A stretch of DNA of 64,000 nucleotides from an uncultured Dialister sp. (GTDB taxonomy: Bacteria; Bacillota; Negativicutes; Veillonellales; Dialisteraceae). Under the pieces are notes generated by a model that was given only the letters and a program-made list of their open reading frames with translations, searched no databases and had not been told where the DNA came from. The stretch is taken from assembly GCA_900547785.1 (NCBI GenBank), contig URIB01000002.1, positions 62,001 through 126,000 of the forward strand, in the 5' to 3' direction. Position 1 is the stretch's first letter. Every line of letters begins with the position of its first letter. This document shows, in pieces, positions 35,115 through 44,349 of the stretch. The translations under genes were made by a program, and so were the position numbers.

Positions 35115-35564
35115 TTATATTTCCTCTTCCATATAAGTAATCTCTTTGATGCCCTTTATTTTCTTTATTGAATACGACAACTTTTCAATTTCATCCGGCA
35201 ATTTTTTAGTTTTAAATGCGATAGTAACCGGAACTGTTTTTTCAAAAGAAAGCCCCCTGTTTATTGTCAAAATTTCATCGGATTCTTTTGTAATCCGTCT
35301 AAGCACCCTGCCAAAAAGAGAAAAGTCGTTATTCATAAGAATAAAAAAAACAACAGCTTCTTCTTTCGGCTTGTCAAAAGAAGTTTCTACATGATTTTTA
35401 TATTTATAATAAGCACTACGGCTGATGCCCATTATTTGTATTGCATGATTAATGGTTACACTCGTATCAGTTTTTAACATTTCTTTTACGCGGATCGTTT
35501 TTTTTATCGCTTCCGGTAATATTTGAAAATCTACAAGGTAGAACTGTTTTTCATTATTTTTCAT
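35115..35564 (-). CDS. thrR: ThrR/PheB family ACT-domain protein
   Basis: UPF0735-type protein of 149 aa: a helix-turn-helix-like N-terminal region (S-V-T-I-N-H-A-I-Q-I-M-G-I-S-R-S-A-Y-Y-K-Y) followed by an ACT domain. The B. subtilis homologue (PheB, renamed ThrR) represses threonine-biosynthesis genes. Its position 2 bp before hom-thrB fits an autogenous threonine regulator. ATG 35564 is preferred, with GGGAGA 6-7 nt upstream; the ATG at 35570 is too close to it. Confidence 0.82.
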   Translation of the reverse strand: MKNNEKQFYLVDFQILPEAIKKTIRVKEMLKTDTSVTINHAIQIMGISRSAYYKYKNHVETSFDKPKEEAVVFFILMNNDFSLFGRVLRRITKESDEILTINRGLSFEKTVPVTIAFKTKKLPDEIEKLSYSIKKIKGIKEITYMEEEI

Positions 35565-36432
35565 CCACATTCTCCCGGTTATAAGATAAATCTCGATAAG
35601 ATATTAATTGAATATCCGAATTTTCTATTTGATGTCGTAAAGTTGTCGATAAAAGTGCATGAAGTTCATCTTCGCCGTGATAGCCCCAATGAAAAGTCTT
35701 TTCCATGACCGCTTCATCTGTTGATGGATGGCACATAAATTCAGTAACGCCTTTTGGCAATTTATTTACAACATATCTCATCCTGTCTAATGTAAAATGA
35801 CCTCCATAAAGCATACCATAAAAATGGTCATTTGTATGAATATTCGTTTTATCTAATACTTTTCTATGTTGCCGTGCCATAGCAGAAAGACCGGTTCTTG
35901 CAATTGATCGAAAAATATTTTTTGGACGAATCCCGAAGAAAAATTTTTCATCCGGCACTCTCATGCAAGGAATATCATATTTCTTTGCTAAAGTAACCGC
36001 TATAGGAAAAAATTTATTCCACATATGAAGATGTTGATGTCCATCAAGATGTGTAACTGAAATTCCTGCATCAATAATCTTTTTTATTTGAGCATCCCAT
36101 TCTCTGTAAACCTCATCTGCATTAATTAAACCCTTTATATCTCTTCGAAGTAATTCAATATAGTTTTTACATAATAATCCATTGTCCCACGTCAGACTGG
36201 GAACTTCTCGTTTGGGTAATACGGTCGGCAATCCTCCCACTAAAGTTAAATGAACTCCGACCCCAAGGTTTTCTGTATTTTTAGCTATATGCACCGCATC
36301 CTCAAATGCACTCCCTGAAGCCATTAAAGATGCACTTGTTAATATGCCCGACTCGACTGCCCTATAAATCGCAAGGTTTACCGTTTCATGTATCCCAAAA
36401 TCATCAGCATTTATAATTAATTGTTTTTTCAT
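35554..36432 (-). CDS. ChbG/YdjC family carbohydrate deacetylase
   Basis: 292 aa beginning M-K-K-Q-L-I-I-N-A-D-D-F-G, the YdjC/ChbG metal-binding start, with T-H-L-D-G-H-Q-H-L-H-M-W in the middle and F-M-C-H-P-S in the C-terminal part. The family removes acetyl groups from N-acetylated sugars such as chitooligosaccharides or hopanoid-linked sugars. The substrate here is unknown; neighbours in LPS heptose synthesis make an envelope glycan a possibility. The open frame extends to 36468 and touches the trmH stop, but the family start is at 36432. Confidence 0.85.
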   Translation of the reverse strand: MKKQLIINADDFGIHETVNLAIYRAVESGILTSASLMASGSAFEDAVHIAKNTENLGVGVHLTLVGGLPTVLPKREVPSLTWDNGLLCKNYIELLRRDIKGLINADEVYREWDAQIKKIIDAGISVTHLDGHQHLHMWNKFFPIAVTLAKKYDIPCMRVPDEKFFFGIRPKNIFRSIARTGLSAMARQHRKVLDKTNIHTNDHFYGMLYGGHFTLDRMRYVVNKLPKGVTEFMCHPSTDEAVMEKTFHWGYHGEDELHALLSTTLRHQIENSDIQLISYRDLSYNRENVDEK

Positions 36433-36464
36433 AAATTTATTAAATTCCTTTTTGATATAGAAAG

Positions 36465-37253
36465 TCATTCAAAATAGCGGAATAAAATTATAGCTGCAGC
36501 GGCAGAAACATTTAAAGATTCAACATTTCCGGCCAAAGGAATACATATATTATAATCTGTCATTTCCAGCAATTCTTGATGCACTCCATTTCCTTCATTT
36601 CCGAATATAAATATTGCGTTTTTTATATTCTTTATATTTTTGTAGCAAATTCCATCTGAGACAGCAGTCCCTATCAATGATACATGATGCCTGCATTGTA
36701 ATTGTTGCAAAAAAGAGTCCGTCACATTTTCATAAAGTGGAATTCGTAAAATACTCCCCATAGAACTTCTCACCACTTTTTCCGAATATGGATCTGCACA
36801 CTTTTCAGACAACAAAACACCTGTACAACCCGCAGCTGTAGACGTTCTTATTATAGTTCCCAAATTCCCGGGATCCTGTATGGTATCAAGATACACATAC
36901 CTTCCGTTCAACTTCTCCAACAAATTTTCCTTATGACATGTTCTTTTATTTACTAATAATATAATCCCCTGTCCGTGTTCAGTATCGGAAATAGAAGAAA
37001 AAAGTTCCTCATCAATTGATAAAAACAACCAATGTAATTTTTTACCCGCTTCTACAATAGATGAAATCGAAGTTCCATCTATCTTATTATCTTGTATAAA
37101 GCAAATGACATCTTTTATTTGCTGATTTTGCGCATCATCTGCACTACGCATTCCTTCCATTAAAAACATGTCATTTTTATCTCTGTATTTTTTTTGTTTT
37201 AATTGGATTGCTAATTTTATCCAACGATTATCTTTACTGGTAATCTTTTTCAT
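36465..37253 (-). CDS. TrmH/SpoU family RNA 2'-O-methyltransferase
   Basis: 262 aa with the SPOUT signature motifs: L-D-T-I-Q-D-P-G-N-L-G-T-I-I-R-T, I-F-I-F-G-N-E-G-N-G-V and I-P-L-A-G-N-V-E-S-L-N-V-S-A-A. The N-terminal part is a substrate-binding domain of the RlmB/YsgA kind. The target nucleotide (rRNA or tRNA) cannot be assigned. 30 bp after the heptosyltransferase. Confidence 0.88.
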   Translation of the reverse strand: MKKITSKDNRWIKLAIQLKQKKYRDKNDMFLMEGMRSADDAQNQQIKDVICFIQDNKIDGTSISSIVEAGKKLHWLFLSIDEELFSSISDTEHGQGIILLVNKRTCHKENLLEKLNGRYVYLDTIQDPGNLGTIIRTSTAAGCTGVLLSEKCADPYSEKVVRSSMGSILRIPLYENVTDSFLQQLQCRHHVSLIGTAVSDGICYKNIKNIKNAIFIFGNEGNGVHQELLEMTDYNICIPLAGNVESLNVSAAAAIILFRYFE

Positions 37254-37283
37254 GGCATCCCTTAAACTTAAAATTCAGTCAGA

Positions 37284-38312
37284 CTATTCCCTATCTTGAT
37301 TTTCTGCATCTGATACAACAATCTGTTTTTTCAACTTCTTGATTGCCAAGTTGTATACTGCTTCCACAGATATAGTTTTCATATCAGCTGATACCGTTCC
37401 TGCATTTTCTGCAAGAAGTATATCACTGCCATTATTCCCATAAGGTCCGCTTCTATCGGGAAGAGTTGGTCCAAATAATGCGATAATCGGTGTCCGGACC
37501 GCATTAGCAATATGAAGCGGGCCTGTATCACCGGATATGTGTAAAGCGGCTGTTTTTTCAAGAGCTATTAATTCTAATAAATTTGTTTTCCCTGTAAAGT
37601 CCACAATAAAAGAAGAGGAAGATATTTGCTTTATTTTTTCCGCCATGTATTTCTCACCGGAAGTACCCGTAATAACGGAAAAAACTTTTTTCTCTGCCAA
37701 TTTTTTAGCCAGATCACCCCAATATCGGATAGGCCACTTTTTTTCTTCGCCTCGCGTACCGGGTACTAAAATGACATATTTGTCATGTATTCCATAACGG
37801 GAAAGTCGCTCCTTAACTACCGGTATTTCTTTGGCACAATTACGTATTGGAAATTCGATTTCATGCGTATCACAGCCGATGTAGGCCATAACATCCAATA
37901 ACTGCTCAATAATATGTCCTTTTTTATGTATTCCTGAAATCGGTCTGCTGAATAAACCACTGCATTCCCTTGCATCATGGTAACCGATACGTTTTTTGCA
38001 TCCGGAAAGGAAGGAAATAATTCCGCTTTTTGCAATCATTTGCAAGTCAATAACTAAATCAAACTTTTTCTTATGCAAATCTTTTCGAACTTGAAAGAGA
38101 TATTTTAAGTTTTTAATCTTTTTCCGGTCAACTATATAAATATCATCAATCCACGTTTTTCCCGGAAGCACCTCAGAAAATGCTTCGTGAACAGCCCAAG
38201 TGATATTCGCCTCGGGGTATGTTCTGCGAAGAACATACAGAGCGGGCATAGCATGAATAATATCTCCCAAAGAACTCATCTTTATAATCAATATATTTTT
38301 TTGCTTTTTCAT
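37284..38312 (-). CDS. Glycosyltransferase family 9 (LPS heptosyltransferase type)
   Basis: 342 aa, GT-B fold. Start I-L-I-I-K-M-S-S-L-G-D-I-I-H-A-M-P-A-L is the WaaC/WaaF/RfaQ-type N-terminus. The C-terminal donor-site segment H-I-S-G-D-T-G-P-L-H-I-A is intact. It transfers ADP-heptose to the LPS core in diderms. gmhA and gmhB immediately upstream make its donor precursor, so the three form a heptose unit and show the organism has an outer membrane. Confidence 0.9.
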   Translation of the reverse strand: MKKQKNILIIKMSSLGDIIHAMPALYVLRRTYPEANITWAVHEAFSEVLPGKTWIDDIYIVDRKKIKNLKYLFQVRKDLHKKKFDLVIDLQMIAKSGIISFLSGCKKRIGYHDARECSGLFSRPISGIHKKGHIIEQLLDVMAYIGCDTHEIEFPIRNCAKEIPVVKERLSRYGIHDKYVILVPGTRGEEKKWPIRYWGDLAKKLAEKKVFSVITGTSGEKYMAEKIKQISSSSFIVDFTGKTNLLELIALEKTAALHISGDTGPLHIANAVRTPIIALFGPTLPDRSGPYGNNGSDILLAENAGTVSADMKTISVEAVYNLAIKKLKKQIVVSDAENQDRE

Positions 38313-38314
38313 CT

Positions 38315-38836
38315 TTAACTACCTTTGAGCAGGGATAAACAATTTCTAACAAAGAGTTCCAAGTTACCTTTTTTAAATAAAAAACCTTTTATTCCTGCAG
38401 AATAAGCGGCTTCTATATCACGTTGACTATCCCCAACTAAAAAAGCATTATGAGGATCAATTTTATATTTTTTTATAGCCGTTAAAATCATTCCCGGCTT
38501 GGGCTTTCTACAATCACAGTCAATATCATATTTAGAATCAGATGCCCCTTTAAGATGAGGACAATAAAAAAATTCTGTAATATGTCCCCCCATCTTTTCA
38601 ATGTCACATTCCATCAAGCAATGGAGTTTTTCTACATCCTCTTCTTGATAGTAGCCTCGTGCAATTCCGCTCTGATTGGTAACAACAAAAATCAAGTACC
38701 CCTTCCCTGTCAGCATGGCAATGGCTTCCCGTGCTCCATCGATCCACTCCATTTGATCATAAAGATATAAGTATCCCGCATCTTTGTTAAGAACACCATC
38801 GCGATCAAAAAATACTGCTTTCCTGGAAGAAATCAT
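38315..38836 (-). CDS. gmhB: D-glycero-manno-heptose 1,7-bisphosphate 7-phosphatase GmhB
   Basis: HAD phosphatase with nucleophile F-F-D-R-D-G-V-L-N, T-N-Q-S-G-I-A-R-G, a zinc-binding C-P-H ... C-D-C-R-K-P group, and G-D-S-Q-R-D-I-E-A; 173 aa from ATG 38836, which lies 1 bp after the gmhA stop. The open frame extends to 38887 but overlaps gmhA without family similarity. The last base of its reading frame is 2 bp from the heptosyltransferase. Confidence 0.93.
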   Translation of the reverse strand: MISSRKAVFFDRDGVLNKDAGYLYLYDQMEWIDGAREAIAMLTGKGYLIFVVTNQSGIARGYYQEEDVEKLHCLMECDIEKMGGHITEFFYCPHLKGASDSKYDIDCDCRKPKPGMILTAIKKYKIDPHNAFLVGDSQRDIEAAYSAGIKGFLFKKGNLELFVRNCLSLLKGS

Positions 38837-38837
38837 G

Positions 38838-39416
38838 CTAATTGTTCCAATCCATATCATCAATAATTTCACAAATAATATGTGCACATAATAAATGCAT
38901 TTCCTGAATGCGGGCTGTTACTTCAGACGGAATAATCAGTGATACATCACTTAAATCAACCAGTTCTCCTCCATCCTTTCCCGTAAATCCTACAGTCTTT
39001 AATCCTTTTTTCCTTGCACTGCAAAAAGCTTGATTGACATTTTTGCTATTTCCACTGGTGGAAATCCCCCAGAATACATCTCCTTTTTCTCCCAGTCCTT
39101 CAACTTGCCTGGAAAAAACAGCTTCATAACTATAATCGTTTGCTATTGATGTAAGAATCGATGTATCTGTTGTTAATGCAATTGCCGGCAGAGGGATTCT
39201 TTCGTTATGAAATCGTCCTATAAATTCAGCAGCAATATGTTGTGCATCGGCCGCACTCCCTCCATTACCGCAGATAAGAATTTTATGTTTATGTTTTAAA
39301 GCATTTTCACAAATTTCCGCTATTTCTTCAATTTCCGGAAATAGTTTTTTTGTCCGGGATAAAGTATTTTCATGATCTTCAAAAGACTGCTCTATCTTTT
39401 TAAGTTTTACTGCCAT
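38838..39416 (-). CDS. gmhA: Phosphoheptose isomerase GmhA
   Basis: SIS-domain enzyme converting sedoheptulose 7-phosphate to heptose 7-phosphate, first step of ADP-heptose synthesis. I-C-G-N-G-G-S-A-A-D-A-Q-H-I-A-A-E carries the zinc ligands, and S-T-S-G-N-S-K-N is the phosphate loop; 192 aa. It overlaps nrdR by 17 bp. Heptose kinase/adenylyltransferase genes are not adjacent. Confidence 0.95.
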   Translation of the reverse strand: MAVKLKKIEQSFEDHENTLSRTKKLFPEIEEIAEICENALKHKHKILICGNGGSAADAQHIAAEFIGRFHNERIPLPAIALTTDTSILTSIANDYSYEAVFSRQVEGLGEKGDVFWGISTSGNSKNVNQAFCSARKKGLKTVGFTGKDGGELVDLSDVSLIIPSEVTARIQEMHLLCAHIICEIIDDMDWNN

Positions 39417-39894
39417 TTTTACCTACTGTATCTCCATTTTTACCGGTCTTCATTAAAGTTTCTAATTCACTCATAAAACTGCCAAGATCTTTAAATTCAC
39501 GATAGACAGAAGCAAAACGCACATAAGCCACTTGATCAAGTTTGCGTAATTCCTCCATGATCAAATTCCCTATAACCTCTGTAGGAACTTCTTGCTTAAG
39601 TTCATTCCGGACAGTCCGTTCGACAGTATTAACAACTTCTTCAATCTGACCTATTGAAATATTTCTTTTTTCACAAGCACGAATCAAACCGCTTCTCAAT
39701 TTATTTCTATCAAATAATTCTCTCGTACCATTCTTCTTTATAACTCTAAGCGGAGTTTGTTCAATAGTTTCATAAGTAGTAAATCTGCGGTTACAAACAA
39801 GACATTGACGACGTCTGCGAATAGATGCACCATCATCCGTATCGCGGGAATCGGTTACTTTCGTATCAGAACTATTACAAAAAGGACATCTCAT
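39400..39894 (-). CDS. nrdR: Ribonucleotide reductase regulator NrdR
   Basis: Zinc ribbon (M-R-C-P-F-C ... C-L-V-C-N-R-R-F-T-T-Y-E) and ATP-cone domain; 164 aa. NrdR represses ribonucleotide reductase genes when dATP is high. The K-K-N-G-T-R-E motif starts the ATP cone near residue 53. GGGAGTG site. First gene of the nrdR-to-thrB operon, directly after the ftsZ terminator. Confidence 0.96.
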   Translation of the reverse strand: MRCPFCNSSDTKVTDSRDTDDGASIRRRRQCLVCNRRFTTYETIEQTPLRVIKKNGTRELFDRNKLRSGLIRACEKRNISIGQIEEVVNTVERTVRNELKQEVPTEVIGNLIMEELRKLDQVAYVRFASVYREFKDLGSFMSELETLMKTGKNGDTVGKNGSKT

Positions 39895-39920
39895 TTTGGT
39901 ACACTCCCATTCCGATTAAG

Positions 39921-39949
39921 AAAAAACCACACTGCATTTGCGGTGTGGT
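39921..39949 (-). terminator. Terminator after ftsZ
   Basis: Minus-strand hairpin ACCACAC/GTGTGGT with an extra GC/GC inner pair, followed by six T. It lies 12 bp past the ftsZ stop and ends the dcw cluster. Confidence 0.85.
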
Positions 39950-39960
39950 CCCGGGTTACA

Positions 39961-40992
39961 TCATTTATTTAGTATAAATTCAGGAACCGATATATTACTT
40001 GAGTTCATACTTCCTCTAAATGTCCCGGATCTTGAAGTAGATGACCTTTTTCTATCTCCGAATCCTGTAGCAATTACTGTAATCTTAACGGTATCATTAT
40101 CCAAATCCGGATCTACAGAAGTTCCCCAAATAATATTTGCATCCGGATCAGCTGCTTCCGTAATAATCTGGGAGGCTTCATTAATTTCAAAAAGCCCCAA
40201 ATCCTCATTGCCCGTTATATTAATGATGATTCCTTTTGCTCCATCAATACTCCGTTCCAGCAAAGGACTGTTAATGGCCATTGTAGCGGCGTCACTGGCA
40301 CGATTATCCCCGGTGCCTACACCTATCCCCATCAATGCTTCGCCTTGATCACTCATAATGGTCCTGACATCCGCAAAATCCAAGTTGATAATCCCCGGTA
40401 CGGTAATCAGGTCAGAGATTCCTTGTATCCCTTGGCGCAAAACATCATCAGCTGTTTTAAATGCATCCTTGATCGACGTCTTTTTGTCAATAATCCCCAT
40501 TAACTTATCATTCGGTACTACAAGAATTGCATCAACATTGTTTTTTAATTTTTCAATACCGTCCAACGCATTTTTCATACGCACTTTACCTTCAAAGGTG
40601 AACGGTTTTGTAACAACAGCAATCGTTAATGCCCCTAATTCTCTCGCACATTGAGCAGCCACAGGTGCAGCGCCTGTTCCTGTACCGCCTCCCATACCTG
40701 CCGTAACAAATACCATATCTGCTCCGGACAGTGCTTTCGATAAATCTTCTCTGGATTCTTCTGCTGCCTGCTCTCCCACAATAGGCTGTGCACCGGCGCC
40801 CAATCCCTTTGTTAATTTTTCTCCGATTTGTATTTTAGTTCCCGCATTTGATTTATTCAATACCTGGAGCTCCGTATTTACAGATATAAACTCTACGCCT
40901 TTTACACTTTGTTCAATCATCCGGTTGACTGCGTTATTTCCGCCACCACCAACACCAATGACTTTAATTTTTGCGATTTCAGAATCTTCCAT
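39961..40992 (-). CDS. ftsZ: Cell division protein FtsZ
   Basis: Tubulin-like GTPase forming the division ring. G-G-G-T-G-T-G nucleotide loop near residues 102-108, T7 loop N-L-D-F-A-D-V, and the C-terminal conserved peptide V-P-E-F-I-L-N-K are complete. At 343 aa it is short because the disordered linker before the tail is only about 20 residues. GGAGGAG site. ftsA is absent between ftsQ and ftsZ. Confidence 0.97.
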   Translation of the reverse strand: MEDSEIAKIKVIGVGGGGNNAVNRMIEQSVKGVEFISVNTELQVLNKSNAGTKIQIGEKLTKGLGAGAQPIVGEQAAEESREDLSKALSGADMVFVTAGMGGGTGTGAAPVAAQCARELGALTIAVVTKPFTFEGKVRMKNALDGIEKLKNNVDAILVVPNDKLMGIIDKKTSIKDAFKTADDVLRQGIQGISDLITVPGIINLDFADVRTIMSDQGEALMGIGVGTGDNRASDAATMAINSPLLERSIDGAKGIIINITGNEDLGLFEINEASQIITEAADPDANIIWGTSVDPDLDNDTVKITVIATGFGDRKRSSTSRSGTFRGSMNSSNISVPEFILNK

Positions 40993-41043
40993 CTTTCGCT
41001 CCTCCTTACATATCTCAAAATACTTTTGCCGTTATTTCTTTAT

Positions 41044-41072
41044 TTTATATTACTATGTTTTATATTCTACAA
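41044..41072 (-). promoter_or_regulatory. Candidate ftsZ promoter
   Basis: In the 131-bp ftsQ-ftsZ gap, minus strand TTGTAG (41072-41067), a 17-bp spacer and TATAAA (41049-41044). The -35 is weak. No gene is present in this gap, where ftsA would normally lie. Confidence 0.4.
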
Positions 41073-41123
41073 TACTTTGCATGGTTTCGCTATATGAATA
41101 CCACATCTATTTGAAATATTTTT

Positions 41124-42005
41124 CTATTTCTTTAATTTGATAAACGGATTTGCCATGTTCGCATCCAAATATTCGACGGAAAGATTCCTCGATTTAACAT
41201 CATTGACCATATTTTCTGCCAAACTTGCCTGTTTCTCCAAATCATTTGTATTGCCCAAACGTACAGATACGCCATCTCTAGTATACGCAATAAAATTCTC
41301 AGGATTCCCTATATTAATTTCTGAAAAACTTTGAGCTCCTGCATCTGATAAATTATTTATAAACGTAAGCGCTCTCGCAACGTCCGTTTCTTCAATCCGG
41401 TCACCTAATAAAACATTTCCCAACCTTTTCCCTGTTATCATTATATAATCTCCACTTTTTATAGACGTATCCGTTTTGATAACAAATGAGTCTTTATCAA
41501 GAATAGCATAGCCATATTCAGTCTGAATGGCTGCTACATGTTTTCTTTCCGTTATATTTATGACAATTGTTCCCGGAAATTTTCTTACTATTTGTACCTC
41601 TTCAATTCTTAAATCTTTTGACAAGCGATCTTTTACAGTAGCCGTACTGATCTGAAGTGTGTTGACAGGTTCCTCTATATTCCCTTCAAATATGACATTT
41701 TCCATAGTCACGTCTTTGTTTCCGTTAAGCTCTATATGACCAAACGGAAGCGGCAAAAATAAAAGTGCCATCAAGATAAAAAACAGAAAGAAAGTCACCG
41801 CCAACACGTATAACTTAATTTTCTGATATGATGAATACCCATTCCCAAATAAATAAGCCCTGATTCCTGTTTTATTTCTCTTCTTTGAGACAAAACCGGT
41901 TTTATTCATTGGGGGGTGGCTTTTCTTTTGCTTATTATTTCCCTCTATTTGTAATTCATTTTTTCTTTCCTGCTGAAATTCGTTAAAACTCTCAAATCTA
42001 CTCAT
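41124..42005 (-). CDS. ftsQ: Cell division protein FtsQ (POTRA)
   Basis: 293 aa: basic cytoplasmic N-terminus, one membrane segment (about 70-95 of the protein), a POTRA domain beginning H-I-E-L-N-G-N-K-D-V, and the FtsQ/DivIB beta domain. It holds the FtsL/FtsB complex in the divisome. ATG 42005 is preferred to TTG 42017, though its ribosome binding site is weak. It follows ddl. Confidence 0.9.
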   Translation of the reverse strand: MSRFESFNEFQQERKNELQIEGNNKQKKSHPPMNKTGFVSKKRNKTGIRAYLFGNGYSSYQKIKLYVLAVTFFLFFILMALLFLPLPFGHIELNGNKDVTMENVIFEGNIEEPVNTLQISTATVKDRLSKDLRIEEVQIVRKFPGTIVINITERKHVAAIQTEYGYAILDKDSFVIKTDTSIKSGDYIMITGKRLGNVLLGDRIEETDVARALTFINNLSDAGAQSFSEINIGNPENFIAYTRDGVSVRLGNTNDLEKQASLAENMVNDVKSRNLSVEYLDANMANPFIKLKK

Positions 42006-42023
42006 TTTACCAACCAATCATAA

Positions 42024-42959
42024 TTATACTTTGTTCAGTCCCGCCCCTGACAACAAAATTTCGCAAAGTTCCGGAAATTCAATTCCTACAGCGGCAGCTG
42101 CTTTCGGCACTAAACTCGTTTTAGTCATTCCCGGAATAGAATTTGCTTCTAACAGGAAAGGCATTCCATTTTTATCTGTACGGAAATCAAACCGAACCAC
42201 TCCCGCGCACTCCGCCACTTTATATCCTTTTATAGCCAAAGCTTGCATCTCATCAGCCAGCTCTTTTGAAATCGGCGCCGGCACTAAATAGTCTGTTGCA
42301 CCGCTCGTATATTTAGAATGGAAATCATATTGTCCCGAATGCGGACATATTTGAACAATAGGTAATGCTTTACCATTCAAAACAGCAACAGTAAACTCTT
42401 CCCCATCCAAAAAAGTTTCCACCAGCAGGCGAGGTTCCACCGAAAAAGCTCTGCTTAATGCTTCTCCTAAAGCATTGGGATCTTTAACAATTTCAATTCC
42501 AATGGTGGAGCCCTCACAGGCAGGTTTTAAAACTACAGGAAATGTAAAATGCTTTCTGATAGAGTTTTCCACCTTATCTATGCCGTCCGATAAATAATAC
42601 GGTATAGAAAATGCCATATGGATTCCGGCCGACTTAAAAACACGGCTGCTCAAAATCTTATCCATAGTAACAGCACTGGACGAAACGCCTGAACCGGTAT
42701 AAGGAATTCCCGCTAATTCTAAAACGCTTTGTATTGTACCATCCTCCCCATATTTCCCATGGAGCGCTATAAAAACCGTCTTTGCTTGAATTTCCTGCAG
42801 TTTTTTCAGCACCGAGTCCGGTTCATATTCAACCGGTATCACCTTATATCCTAAAGAACATAAAGCTTCTGTAATCGCCGCTCCCGTACGTCTCGAAATC
42901 TCCGCCTCGTGTGACAATCCTCCCAGGAGTACTGCTACTACTTGTTTTTTATCAACCAT
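42024..42959 (-). CDS. ddl: D-alanine--D-alanine ligase
   Basis: ATP-grasp enzyme making the D-Ala-D-Ala end of the peptidoglycan stem. L-G-G-L-S-H-E-A-E-I-S (12-22), H-G-K-Y-G-E-D-G-T-I-Q and the C-terminal E-A-N-S-I-P-G-M-T are the three family signatures; 311 aa. In the common Firmicute signature the residues are G-G-x-S-x-E, so this matches. Overlaps murC by 8 bp; murB, often between them, is missing. Confidence 0.95.
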   Translation of the reverse strand: MVDKKQVVAVLLGGLSHEAEISRRTGAAITEALCSLGYKVIPVEYEPDSVLKKLQEIQAKTVFIALHGKYGEDGTIQSVLELAGIPYTGSGVSSSAVTMDKILSSRVFKSAGIHMAFSIPYYLSDGIDKVENSIRKHFTFPVVLKPACEGSTIGIEIVKDPNALGEALSRAFSVEPRLLVETFLDGEEFTVAVLNGKALPIVQICPHSGQYDFHSKYTSGATDYLVPAPISKELADEMQALAIKGYKVAECAGVVRFDFRTDKNGMPFLLEANSIPGMTKTSLVPKAAAAVGIEFPELCEILLSGAGLNKV

Positions 42960-44349
42960 TATGCAACCCTCTCTCCTTTATGTAACCGGATAACTTTTCC
43001 CCTACTTGGTAAATATTACCCGCTCCCATTGTAATAAGCATATCTCCTCTTTTGACAAAAGAATAAAGAGTTTGAATTAATTTATCCATATTCTCTATAT
43101 AGTATATTTCTTTTTCGGGATGTTGTTGTTTTACTAACCCCGGAATGAGATGCCCGTCGACTCCCTCTATAGGGTTTTCACTTGATGCATAAATATCTGT
43201 AAAAAATAATACATCTGCGTCATGAAATGCGACTGCAAATTCATCTTTAAGCAAATTTGTACGGGAATATCTATGTGGTTGGAACACACAAATGACACGA
43301 TGATCCCCTTCTTCTTTTGCCGCTGAAAGGGTCGCTTCAATTTCTGTAGGATGATGTGCATAGTCATCTACAATCCATATATCACGACTTCTCATTTTTG
43401 TTTGGAATCTACGTTTAACTCCGGTAAATCCCTGTAATGCACTTTTTATATTTGAAAATGATATCCCGCAATATAGCCCGGCAACAACTGCCGCTAATGC
43501 ATTTTTTACATTATGCGTTCCCGGTGTTTGCAATAAAATCGTTCCTAAAAATTCTGCTTTATGCCATACATCAAAAAGCATATAACGGTCTTCATATCGT
43601 TTATTTACAGCGCGATACTCCGCCTCTTCATTCATACCGAAAGTAATCACCTTTCTTCTTACTTTTGGCAGAATTGATTTTACCCCTTCACTATCTGTAC
43701 ACAATAATACAGCGCCATCATCAAAAGAGACATTATTTACAAAATCGACAAATGCATTTTGTATATTTTCAATCGTTCCATAATGGTCCAGATGATCGTC
43801 CTCAACATTCGTCACCACTGCCAAAAAAGGGTTAAACTTTAAAAATGATCCGTCACTTTCATCCGCTTCTGCAATAATATATTCTCCATTTCCAAGACAA
43901 GAATTACCTTGCAAGTAATCTACTGCCGCTCCTAACACTATTGTAGGCGACATTCGGGCAGAACAAAAAATTTGTCCTATCATGGAAGATGTAGTAGATT
44001 TCCCGTGCGCACCGGCAACGGCAACTCCTTTGCCCCATCTGAAAATAGCCGCTAATAAATCAGACCGGTGAAAAATAGGGATATTTCTTGCCCTTGCCTC
44101 CTGAATTTCAGGATTATCTGTGTGGATAGCACTGGAAATGATAATAGCGTCAGCTCCTTTTACATTTTCTTTTTTATGTCCGATATAAATAGAGGCCCCA
44201 CGGTTTTTAAATTCCGATAACGCCGGTGAGTCCGATATATCAGAGCCGGATACGCTGAATCCTTTACTTATTAAGATTCCGGCAAGTGCACGCATTCCCA
44301 TACCGCCAATTCCAATAAAATGGTATGAATGATATTGAGTTAAATCCAT
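42952..44349 (-). CDS. murC: UDP-N-acetylmuramate--L-alanine ligase MurC
   Basis: Mur ligase adding L-Ala. N-terminal F-I-G-I-G-G-M-G-M-R-A-L-A, the ATP loop V-A-G-A-H-G-K-S-T-T-S-S-M and D-D-Y-A-H-H-P-T-E-I in the C-terminal domain identify MurC; 465 aa. It shares one base with the murG stop. Confidence 0.96.
   Translation of the reverse strand: MDLTQYHSYHFIGIGGMGMRALAGILISKGFSVSGSDISDSPALSEFKNRGASIYIGHKKENVKGADAIIISSAIHTDNPEIQEARARNIPIFHRSDLLAAIFRWGKGVAVAGAHGKSTTSSMIGQIFCSARMSPTIVLGAAVDYLQGNSCLGNGEYIIAEADESDGSFLKFNPFLAVVTNVEDDHLDHYGTIENIQNAFVDFVNNVSFDDGAVLLCTDSEGVKSILPKVRRKVITFGMNEEAEYRAVNKRYEDRYMLFDVWHKAEFLGTILLQTPGTHNVKNALAAVVAGLYCGISFSNIKSALQGFTGVKRRFQTKMRSRDIWIVDDYAHHPTEIEATLSAAKEEGDHRVICVFQPHRYSRTNLLKDEFAVAFHDADVLFFTDIYASSENPIEGVDGHLIPGLVKQQHPEKEIYYIENMDKLIQTLYSFVKRGDMLITMGAGNIYQVGEKLSGYIKERGLHNG

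Noticed and set aside
39757..40654. Plus-strand open frames opposite nrdR and ftsZ
   Set aside because: They mirror codon structure of strongly conserved genes, lack binding sites and resemble no family.
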